Of a DNA stretch of 64,000 nucleotides, positions 8,376 through 14,917 are shown one piece after another. Under the pieces are notes generated by a model. That model was not told where the DNA came from, searched no databases, and saw only the letters and a list, made by a program, of their open reading frames with translations. A program made the translations under genes and the position numbers. How positions within the stretch are numbered: the stretch's first letter is position 1; each line of letters begins with the position of its first letter. The DNA comes from Roseinatronobacter alkalisoli. Its GTDB lineage: Bacteria; Pseudomonadota; Alphaproteobacteria; Rhodobacterales; Rhodobacteraceae. The DNA lies in NCBI RefSeq assembly GCF_028745735.1, contig NZ_JAQZSM010000003.1, positions 1 through 64,000 of the forward strand, in the 5' to 3' direction.

Positions 8376-8930
8376 TTATCCTCCGAACGGCCAGGGGCCA
8401 AGCCAGCCATGAATCTGGCCCACGACCAGCATGGCAAACAGCGCGCCGACAATGGCCACGCCTTCTTTCCACATTGCGGAATCCTGCGGGCGTGTCCAGT
8501 CGCGGTTGGCACGGTTGATCAGGATGACCGACACCACGGCCCAGGCCAGTAGGCCGCCGAACAGGATAACCCCCTGAAGCGTGCCTACCACCAGCAGATG
8601 CGCGACCGCCCAGGCCTTGAATCCCGACAGTTGCGGGTGGCGGATGCGCTGGTGCAGGCCGGTTTGCAGTGCCGACACTGCAAACAGATAGAACGCGATG
8701 AACACCAGCAGGTTGTTGACATGCGTCATCCATGGCGGCGACACCCATAGCCAGACCGGGTCCGCCATGCGGTAGCCGATGACCATCAGCACAATAGCGC
8801 CCAGCAATGCCAGCGCCACTGCCCCCTTGCCCTTCTCGCCCATTGCTGTGCGCTGTGCCGGTGCCAGGCGCTTGAACAGATGCGCGCCCGCCCAAAGGGC
8901 AACGCCAAGGATCAGAAGGGTGGTTCCCAT
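8376..8930 (-). CDS. NnrU family membrane protein
   Basis: 184 aa with five to six hydrophobic helices, starting at the very N-terminus. The family features are GAHLFKRLAP near residue 15, YRMADPVWLW, THVNNLLVF and ..RHPQLSGFKAWAVAHLL.. in the middle. NnrU was named from genes linked to nitrite and nitric-oxide reduction, but most members occur without denitrification genes, and none is seen in this window. It begins 5 bp after the mcl2 stop, so it is in an acyl-CoA pathway operon. Whether it supports membrane redox enzymes is unknown. Confidence 0.85.
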   Translation of the reverse strand: MGTTLLILGVALWAGAHLFKRLAPAQRTAMGEKGKGAVALALLGAIVLMVIGYRMADPVWLWVSPPWMTHVNNLLVFIAFYLFAVSALQTGLHQRIRHPQLSGFKAWAVAHLLVVGTLQGVILFGGLLAWAVVSVILINRANRDWTRPQDSAMWKEGVAIVGALFAMLVVGQIHGWLGPWPFGG

Positions 8931-8935
8931 TATGG

Positions 8936-9802
8936 CTACTCCGTCAATGATGCGATGGCATCTGCCTTCGCAAGGATTTGCTGTGCAGTCACAATATGCA
9001 GGTTTTCAACGATTTTTCCATCCACGACCGCCACCCCTTCGCCTTTTGCTGTTGCGTCTTCAAATGCTGCGATCTGGCGGCGCGCGAGGGCAATTTCGTC
9101 ACTAGACGGGGCAAAGACCTGATTGGCGATGTCCAGTTGCGCGGGGTGGATCAGCGTCTTGCCGTCAAATCCCATATCGCGGCCTTGTTCGCATTCCGCG
9201 CGCAACCCATCATCATCCTTGAAGGCATTATACACCCCGTCCACAGCCACAATCCCCGCGGCCTTGGCGGCCATCAGCGGCAGTTGCAGCGCCGACATCA
9301 GCGGCAGGCGGTCTGCGCGGAACCGGCAGCCCATATCCTTGGCCAGATCATTGGTGCCCATGATGAACCCTGCCATACGCGGGGCCTGTGCAATCTCCAG
9401 CGCGTTCAGCACCCCAAGGGGCGATTCGATCATAGCCCAGATGCGGGTGTCGGCAGTTTCCGCCCGCCCATCCAGCAGGCGGGCCAACGCATCGATATGG
9501 GCGGCGCTGTCCACTTTGGGCAGCAGGATGGCTTCTGGCCGCGCGGCAGCGATCACGTCCAGATCATCACGTCCCCATGCAGATGACAGCGCATTGATGC
9601 GCACCAGCTTTGCGCGCGTGCCATAGTTCAGGCTGCACAGCTTTTCGGCCAATAACTTGCGCGCATTGGGTTTTTCGTCAATCGCGACAGCATCTTCCAG
9701 GTCAAAGATGATGGCATCCGCTGCAAGGCCGGTTGCCTTTTCCAGCGCCCGCTCCCTGGAGCCGGGAATATACAGAACCGAACGAAAGGGGCGCGTATCC
9801 AT
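8936..9802 (-). CDS. mcl2: (3S)-malyl-CoA thioesterase (CitE-like)
   Basis: 288 aa member of the HpcH/HpaI-CitE superfamily. RSVLYIPGSRERALEKA at the N-terminus, FDLEDAVA (metal ligand), RINA near residue 69, MIESPLG with the metal-binding Glu, and GFDGKTLIHPAQ near residue 212 are all present. The start and length match the Rhodobacter Mcl2 thioesterase, which hydrolyses (3S)-malyl-CoA to malate and CoA, rather than the longer lyase Mcl1. Specificity cannot be proved from sequence. GGAGAG precedes the ATG. First gene of the operon with nnrU, DUF1737 and mch. Confidence 0.88.
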   Translation of the reverse strand: MDTRPFRSVLYIPGSRERALEKATGLAADAIIFDLEDAVAIDEKPNARKLLAEKLCSLNYGTRAKLVRINALSSAWGRDDLDVIAAARPEAILLPKVDSAAHIDALARLLDGRAETADTRIWAMIESPLGVLNALEIAQAPRMAGFIMGTNDLAKDMGCRFRADRLPLMSALQLPLMAAKAAGIVAVDGVYNAFKDDDGLRAECEQGRDMGFDGKTLIHPAQLDIANQVFAPSSDEIALARRQIAAFEDATAKGEGVAVVDGKIVENLHIVTAQQILAKADAIASLTE

Positions 9803-9823
9803 GAGTCTCTCCTCGTAATATAA

Positions 9824-9833
9824 TTGCGCGCAA
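9824..9833. promoter_or_regulatory. TTGCGCGCAA palindrome before mcl2
   Basis: A perfect 10-bp palindrome lies 22 bp upstream of the mcl2 start, inside the 175-bp divergent gap to the 9978 gene. It is placed as an operator or leader element would be. The regulator is unknown. It is not the TTTGCAAA pattern reported for acyl-CoA regulators of the PccR type. Confidence 0.35.
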
Positions 9834-9977
9834 CACAGCAGTTTCAGTCACATTTGGCAAGCCCTGTTTTGCTGCATCGCGGCGTAACTGGCGCGGGCGC
9901 GCGGTGCGTTAACCGGGTTTTGGGGCGGGCGTGGCAGGTTGGTCCTGTCCCGAAAACCCCATTTAAAGGATCATAAG

Positions 9978-10283
9978 ATGCGTCTATTTGTTTCTGCTGC
10001 TGCGCTCGCTCTCGCGGCGTCCGGTTTTGTCGCGCCGTTGCACGCGCAGGGGATGGCATGCGCACCGCGCGCCGATATGCTGAATATGCTGGCTGACAAG
10101 ACCCAGACACGCCGTGCCATCGGCTTGTCAGGGCGTGCCGTGATGGAAATGTTCGCCGCAACTGACAGCACCGACTGGACCGTCACGGTAACCTTGCCCG
10201 ATGGCCGCATGTGCCTGCTGGCACAGGGCACGGCATTTGATGCAGGCTATGAGATGTTTCCCGCGCGCAAGACGATGTTGTAG
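9978..10283 (+). CDS. Small exported protein of unknown function
   Basis: 101 aa. An N-terminal Sec signal peptide (MRLFVSAAALALAASGFVAPLHA, cleavage before QG) is followed by about 78 residues with two cysteines, one in MACAPR and one in GRMCLLAQG, which could form a periplasmic disulfide. AAAGGA sits about 8 nt before the ATG at 9978; an earlier in-frame ATG would bury the signal peptide. It is divergent from mcl2. I do not recognise the family. Confidence 0.7.
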   Translation: MRLFVSAAALALAASGFVAPLHAQGMACAPRADMLNMLADKTQTRRAIGLSGRAVMEMFAATDSTDWTVTVTLPDGRMCLLAQGTAFDAGYEMFPARKTML

Positions 10284-10322
10284 CTTCATAATATAGCTGC
10301 GACACGATAACGGCGATGCATG

Positions 10323-10380
10323 AAACAATTGTTTTATTATTTGCAATGAATGTTGCGCCAATTGCACCATGTGTTATACT
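10323..10380 (+). promoter_or_regulatory. Promoter and operator candidates of the RpiR-type regulator
   Basis: AAACAATTGTTT (10323-10334) is a perfect 12-bp palindrome. TTGCAAT and ATTGCA form a second dyad at 10341-10366. TTGCGC (10353-10358) and TATACT (10375-10380), 16 bp apart, make a good sigma-70 type promoter. The initiating ATG at 10391 is only 10 bp beyond the -10 box and has no Shine-Dalgarno sequence, so the mRNA should be leaderless or nearly so. Confidence 0.5.
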
Positions 10381-10390
10381 CTTTTGTATC

Positions 10391-11272
10391 ATGCAAAGAA
10401 TCCAGTCCCGCATAGCAGCCCATCTGCCCAACCTTCCCGGTCAATTGCGTCACGCTGCGCAATGGATTGTGGATAACCCGCGCGATGTGGCGCTTTTGTC
10501 CATGCGCGAACAGGCGCGACGTGCAGGCGTGCAGCCTGCATCCATGACACGGCTGGCGCAGGCGCTTGGCTATGAAGGATTCGACGAATTGCGCGCGCAA
10601 CATGCCGATATTCTGCGCGGTATGGGGCAGGGGCTAAGCGGGCAGGCGCAAAAACGCCTGAAACTGGATGTCAGTACACCGGCGGGTATGGCCGATGCGA
10701 TGATTGCCCATGCGGCGGCCCAGATTGCGGACCTTGCCAATTCCGATCTGCTGCATGCACTGGAACACGCGGCAGCGCAGTTGTCGCAATCGGCGCGCAT
10801 ATTCTGTCTGGGGCAGCGGTCCAGCCATGCTGTGGCATGGCATTTCTATTATGCGCTGTCGCTGGTCAGTGACCGCTCCGTGCTGCTGGACATGACAGGG
10901 GGGACCGGGTTTGACCCGCTGATGCGGGCGGGCGCGGGGGATGCGTTGTTTGTGTGCTGTGTGCAGCCCTATACCCGTGCCGTGGTCGATGCCACTGAAC
11001 AGGCCCGCCAGCGCGGGTTGCGCATCGTGGCCGTTACCGACAGCCCGTTTTCGCCACTGGTCGGGCCGGATGATACCGCGCTGGTCGTGCCCACTGCCAG
11101 TGCATCCTTTCTGCATGCCATGACCCCGGCCTTTCTGATGGCCGATATTCTGGCGGCGCTGGTCGCGCGCGCGGATGACCCCGCGACGCTGGCACGGCTG
11201 GACGGGCTGGACCGCCAGCTGGCTACGCTGAACACGTTTTTTCAATTTCCGGACGACAAGGCCGAACCATGA
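10391..11272 (+). CDS. MurR/RpiR family transcriptional regulator
   Basis: 293 aa. The N-terminal RpiR helix-turn-helix domain covers residues 1-80 (LSMREQARRAGVQPASMTRLAQALGYEGFDEL). The C-terminal half is a SIS sugar-isomerase-like sensor domain (IFCLGQRSSHAVAWHF, then a serine-rich AVTDSPFSPL loop), which in this family binds phosphosugars or related metabolites. The start at 10391 matches the usual N-terminus; there is no ribosome site. Its stop overlaps the aminotransferase start by 4 bp, so it probably controls its own operon. The ligand is unknown. Confidence 0.88.
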   Translation: MQRIQSRIAAHLPNLPGQLRHAAQWIVDNPRDVALLSMREQARRAGVQPASMTRLAQALGYEGFDELRAQHADILRGMGQGLSGQAQKRLKLDVSTPAGMADAMIAHAAAQIADLANSDLLHALEHAAAQLSQSARIFCLGQRSSHAVAWHFYYALSLVSDRSVLLDMTGGTGFDPLMRAGAGDALFVCCVQPYTRAVVDATEQARQRGLRIVAVTDSPFSPLVGPDDTALVVPTASASFLHAMTPAFLMADILAALVARADDPATLARLDGLDRQLATLNTFFQFPDDKAEP

Positions 11273-12594
11273 CCCATCTGTTGCACCGCACCATCCACAC
11301 CCCGCCCCGCAAGGCGGTTTCCGCCAGTGGCATTCATTTTACCGATGCCGCAGGCAAGCAGTATATCGATGCATCCGGCGGGGCGGCGGTGTCCTGTCTG
11401 GGGCATGCGCATCCTGATGTGCTGGCAGCGCTGCATGCGCAGCTGGACCGGCTGGCCTATGCGCATACCGGGTTCTTTACCTCTGATGTGGCTGAAGAAC
11501 TGGCCGATACGCTGATCGCCAGCGCGCCAGCTGGGTTAAGCCATGCCTATCTGGTGTCGGGCGGGTCGGAAGCGGTGGAAGCGGCGCTGAAAATGGCGCG
11601 GCAATATTTCACCGAAACCGGCCAGCCACAGCGCCGCCATATCATTGCGCGGCGTCAAAGCTACCATGGCAACACGCTCGGCGCCTTGGCAACAGGGGGC
11701 AATGAATGGCGCCGCGCGCAGTTCAGACCACTGCTGATGCAGGCCCATCACATCGCGCCCTGCTATGCTTACCGCGACCAGCGCGCGGGCGAAACGGATG
11801 CCGACTATGCCCTGCGCGCCGCAGGTGAGTTGGAAGCGAAAATACTGGAACTCGGCCCCGACACGGTTGCGGCATTCGTGGCCGAACCTGTGGTTGGCGC
11901 AACGGCGGGTGCTGTGCCTGCGGTGGGGGACTATTTCAAGCATATCCGTGCAATCTGTGACCGTTACGGGGTGTTGTTGATCCTTGATGAAGTCATGTGT
12001 GGCATGGGGCGCACTGGCAGCCTTTATGCTTGCGAACAGGACGGTATTGCGCCCGATCTGCTGACCATCGCCAAGGGTCTTGGCGGCGGGTATCAGCCCA
12101 TTGGCGCAACATTGCTAAGCCGCAAGATATATGATGCCTTCGCAAATGGATCGGGGTTCTTTCAGCATGGCCATACCTATATGGGCCACCCCATGGCTGC
12201 TGCCGCCGGTCTGGCAGTGCAGAAAGTGATCGCGCGCGACAATCTGCTGGCCAATGTGCAGGACATGGGCGCGGTGCTGCGTGAAAACCTGCAATCGGCC
12301 TTCGGGCAACACCCGCATATCGGGGATATTCGCGGGCGCGGGCTGTTTCAGGCGATTGAACTTGTGGCCGACCGTGACAGCAAAGCGCCCTTTGACCCGG
12401 CGCGCAAAATCCATGCCCATATCAAGCGCGAAGCGATGGAACGCGGGCTTATGGTCTATCCGATGGGGGGTACGATTGACGGGGTGCAGGGCGATCATGT
12501 GCTGCTGGCCCCGCCTTTCATCGTGACGAAGGCCGATCTGGCGGACATAACGCAGCGCCTGTCAGATGCGGTCAAGGCCGCGCTGGCCGCATGA
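11269..12594 (+). CDS. Class III aminotransferase, substrate unknown
   Basis: 441 aa PLP enzyme of the omega-aminotransferase fold. SGGSEAVEAALK near residue 97 binds the cofactor phosphate, ILDEV near 238 holds the PLP-ring aspartate, and K269 in TIAKGLGGGYQPIGA is the Schiff-base lysine. GHTYMGHP near residue 304 is also typical. The start overlaps the regulator's stop (ATGA). Related enzymes use omega-amino acids, taurine-like amines or polyamines; none can be chosen from sequence. Neighbours suggest an inducible catabolic step. Confidence 0.88.
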   Translation: MTHLLHRTIHTPPRKAVSASGIHFTDAAGKQYIDASGGAAVSCLGHAHPDVLAALHAQLDRLAYAHTGFFTSDVAEELADTLIASAPAGLSHAYLVSGGSEAVEAALKMARQYFTETGQPQRRHIIARRQSYHGNTLGALATGGNEWRRAQFRPLLMQAHHIAPCYAYRDQRAGETDADYALRAAGELEAKILELGPDTVAAFVAEPVVGATAGAVPAVGDYFKHIRAICDRYGVLLILDEVMCGMGRTGSLYACEQDGIAPDLLTIAKGLGGGYQPIGATLLSRKIYDAFANGSGFFQHGHTYMGHPMAAAAGLAVQKVIARDNLLANVQDMGAVLRENLQSAFGQHPHIGDIRGRGLFQAIELVADRDSKAPFDPARKIHAHIKREAMERGLMVYPMGGTIDGVQGDHVLLAPPFIVTKADLADITQRLSDAVKAALAA

Positions 12595-13148
12595 GTCCGG
12601 CTGGTTTTGCCCCGCGACAGGACAGCGACTGGCCCGACATGGTGGCGGACATGCGCGCAGGGTTTGCGGGCCAGCTGAATGTTTACCGCATCATGGCGCA
12701 TCATCCGGCGTTATTGCGGGCATGGGGTGATCTGCGTACTCATATCGTGCAGAACACAGCGCTTGGTCCACAACGCGCAGAGGTGGTGATTCTGCGGCTC
12801 GCGCATCGGCTGGACTGTGCCTATGAATGGAACCAGCATGTGGTCCGGGCACTGGCGGCCGGGCTGGACAAAGGGCGCATCGCGAGCCTGCGCGGATCAC
12901 TGGCGCAAATGACTGCGCCGGATGCAACGCTGGCCGGGGCCGTTGATGCGCTGGTGGATCATAAACGCCTTGCCCCCGCGCAGCTGGATGATGTGGTGGC
13001 GATGGTGGGCAAAACCGGCGCGCTGGACCTGATGGCGACAGTGGGCATGTATATGACGCTGGGGTTCATCCTGAACACGGCACCCCCGGACCTGGAACCT
13101 GCTATTGCACAGGCTTTGGCCCAGCAGGCCCCGGAACTGGCGGTCTGA
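12591..13148 (+). CDS. Carboxymuconolactone decarboxylase-like protein
   Basis: 185 aa helical AhpD-like protein of the CMD family. The core is around residues 60-90 (RAEVVILRLAHRLDCAYEWNQHV), which has the family histidine and one cysteine; the CxxC pair of peroxidase-type AhpD proteins is absent, so a redox role is less likely than a decarboxylase or unknown role. Its ATG overlaps the aminotransferase stop by 4 bp. It ends the three-gene cassette and no terminator hairpin with a U-tract follows, only a copy of the palindromic repeat. Confidence 0.82.
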   Translation: MSPAGFAPRQDSDWPDMVADMRAGFAGQLNVYRIMAHHPALLRAWGDLRTHIVQNTALGPQRAEVVILRLAHRLDCAYEWNQHVVRALAAGLDKGRIASLRGSLAQMTAPDATLAGAVDALVDHKRLAPAQLDDVVAMVGKTGALDLMATVGMYMTLGFILNTAPPDLEPAIAQALAQQAPELAV

Positions 13149-13213
13149 CCCCTGTCCTCTGATCATATTGGTTTCAGCCGCAGGCGCTGTTCAAATCTGG
13201 CCTGAAGCAGTCA

Positions 13214-13394
13214 CTCAAAGGTGCGGAATCAAGGCCGCAGGCTGGCCCACGCCATAGGTCTGGCCGTTCCGCGGCCTGCCGATCCCGCCCGCGTCATGCC
13301 AAGCCTTGGATGTCGGAGTATGCCGCCTGCATAAAGTGAACTTCTCCTACGTGGGACCGGCAGTCCCCGGCCCGACCTGTGGCGCGGGCTTTGT
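13214..13394 (-). repeat. Dispersed ~178-bp palindromic element, copy 2
   Basis: Full-length copy in reverse orientation in the 375-base gap between the convergent CMD-like gene and infC. ACAAAGCCCGCGC marks its left end (13394 inward), then GGGCCGGGGACTGCCGGT, AAGTTCACTTTATGC, GGCAGGCCGCGG and CCTTGATTCCGC. The right-hand GGTGG palindrome is degraded (AGACCTATGG). It shares 14 extra flanking bases with copy 1 (CCTGAAGCAGTCAC, 13201-13214). The rest of the gap holds the infC terminator and nothing else that I can see. Confidence 0.85.
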
Positions 13395-13470
13395 GCATAG
13401 GTCAACGTCCGCTTCAGGTCAGAACAGAACCGCCAATGGGCGCGTCCAACGGAAAGCGCCAGCGCATAAC

Positions 13471-13500
13471 AAAAGGCCCGCTGTAGAATGCAGCGGGCCA
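13471..13500 (-). terminator. Rho-independent terminator of infC
   Basis: On the minus strand GGCCCGCTG and CAGCGGGCC form a perfect 9-bp stem followed by TTTTG. It begins 24 bases after the infC stop codon. Confidence 0.85.
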
Positions 13501-13523
13501 TTGTCTGAAAAATTCGGAAGCTG

Positions 13524-14063
13524 TCAGCGCGGCGCGATCATCATGATCATTTGCCGACCTTCCATCTTGGGCATGCTTTCGACCTTGCCAAGCTCTTCTA
13601 TATCGCCCGCGACACGGTGCAGCAATTCGGCGCCGATACTCTGATGTGCCATTTCGCGGCCGCGGAAACGCAGGGTAACCTTGACCTTGTCGCCGGCTTC
13701 CAGAAAACGGATGACATTGCGCATCTTGACGTCATAGTCATGCGTGTCGGTATTGGGGCGGAATTTTACTTCCTTGATCTCAATGATGTGCTGCTTCTTG
13801 CGCGCTTCGGCCTCGCGCTTTTGCAGTTCGTATTTGTATTTGCCGAAATCCATGATTTTGCAGACCGGCGGGGTCGCATTGGGAGATATCTCGACAAGGT
13901 CCAGGCCGGCCTCTTCGGCCAGCATCATCGCCTGAGAGGGTTTCACCACTCCCAGATTTTCACCTTCGGCCCCGATCAGGCGAATTTCCGGTGCGCGGAT
14001 ACGGTCGTTGACGCGCGGTCCAGTGTCGCGTTGCGGCGGGGCATTATGCGGTCTGCGGGCTAT
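13524..14063 (-). CDS. infC: Translation initiation factor IF-3 with an AUA start codon
   Basis: 179 aa. IF-3 binds the 30S subunit and proofreads start-codon choice. Residues 2-40 ([12 protein letters not shown], then [15 protein letters not shown]) are the family N-terminus, yet no ATG, GTG or TTG precedes them. The codon at 14063-14061 is ATA, with AAGGA about 8 nt upstream. Rare start codons are a known feature of infC and let IF-3 repress its own synthesis. The first ordinary start, at 13949, would delete much of the N-terminal domain. FGKYKYE and [12 protein letters not shown] near the end are typical. Confidence 0.93.
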   Translation of the reverse strand: MARRPHNAPPQRDTGPRVNDRIRAPEIRLIGAEGENLGVVKPSQAMMLAEEAGLDLVEISPNATPPVCKIMDFGKYKYELQKREAEARKKQHIIEIKEVKFRPNTDTHDYDVKMRNVIRFLEAGDKVKVTLRFRGREMAHQSIGAELLHRVAGDIEELGKVESMPKMEGRQMIMMIAPR

Positions 14064-14255
14064 GGTAGGATTCCTTCTTACATTTCATTGATGGCGCAAG
14101 ATAAAGCCGCAAGTCATGTGATTCAAGCGCGAAGATTCAGGTCTATGGGCAGTAACATGCTTGTTTGAAGATTGTTGTCGATCAATGCTTTGCAAGCACA
14201 ACAAACTCTGCGATAAACCGGCGCCAGTTTGGTATCATGGTAAAGGAAACCACAT

Positions 14256-14843
14256 ATGAACAAATCCGTGTTGATCGCTATTGCCGCCGCAGCGGTTGTG
14301 GTGGCCATTTGGCTGGGTGTACAGTCGCGCGAAACCGCAGAACCGGTGCCGGCACCTGAACCCGAAACCGTTGTCGAAGACCCGATCGCGGAACCCGCCC
14401 CGATGGAGCCGGTTGTCGAAGAAGAACCGACCGTCGAGGACCTGTCCGAAGAAGTGGCCGAAGAAGCTGACGAAACCGTGGATGCAGCTGTCGAAGGGTC
14501 CGTAGACGCAGAATCGCAAAGCGTTGAAGATGCTGTCGAAGACATCATCGGTGACGAAGATGCAGGCACCGACCCGGCAACAGTTGATGCAGCTGTCGAG
14601 GATGCCGCCGAAGACCTGACGCAAGACGCGGCCGAAACCACAGCGGACGTGATCGAAGATGCAGTTGATGCGCAGGAACTGGGGCTGGACCTGTCCGCTG
14701 ACGCCATTCGTGCGCAGCTTGAAGCCGCCGGTCTGAGCATGACAGATCGTGTGACCGTTGAAGGTCTGCTGCAAGCTGCGGGTGACAACCCCGAATTGCT
14801 GCAACAGGTAGTGGACCGTCTGCGCGAACTGACCGGCAACTGA
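14256..14843 (+). CDS. Acidic membrane-anchored protein of unknown function
   Basis: 195 aa. One N-terminal membrane segment (residues 4-22, VLIAIAAAAVVVAIWLGV) is followed by about 110 residues made largely of E, D, A, V, P and T, with repeats of the type VE(D/E)AVED and a first part rich in proline. The last 50 residues (LDLSADAIRAQLEAAG to the end) are more ordinary and helical. It should be tethered in the inner membrane with a disordered, highly negative stalk. AAAGGA precedes the ATG. It stands alone and has its own terminator. No homologous family comes to mind. Confidence 0.75.
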   Translation: MNKSVLIAIAAAAVVVAIWLGVQSRETAEPVPAPEPETVVEDPIAEPAPMEPVVEEEPTVEDLSEEVAEEADETVDAAVEGSVDAESQSVEDAVEDIIGDEDAGTDPATVDAAVEDAAEDLTQDAAETTADVIEDAVDAQELGLDLSADAIRAQLEAAGLSMTDRVTVEGLLQAAGDNPELLQQVVDRLRELTGN

Positions 14844-14865
14844 TTTGACTATATTATAAAAAAAC

Positions 14866-14898
14866 AAAGCCCGGATGCATGCGCATCCGGGCTTTTTT
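14866..14898. terminator. Bidirectional terminator between convergent genes
   Basis: AAAGCCCGGATGC and GCATCCGGGCTTT form a 13-bp stem with an ATGC loop, flanked by A and T runs on both sides. It ends both the acidic protein gene (+) and the corrinoid-activator gene (-). Confidence 0.9.
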
Positions 14899-14917
14899 AT
14901 TGCACAAGGGCGGATAA

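Noticed and set aside
13949-13949. infC start at the first conventional codon
   Set aside because: It would remove 38 conserved N-terminal residues; the ATA at 14063 with a ribosome site fits the family.
14123-14839. Long open frame on the minus strand opposite the acidic protein gene
   Set aside because: Its Ser/Ala/Thr-rich product is the mirror of GAA/GAC-rich codons; the plus-strand gene has a ribosome site, a membrane anchor and a terminator.
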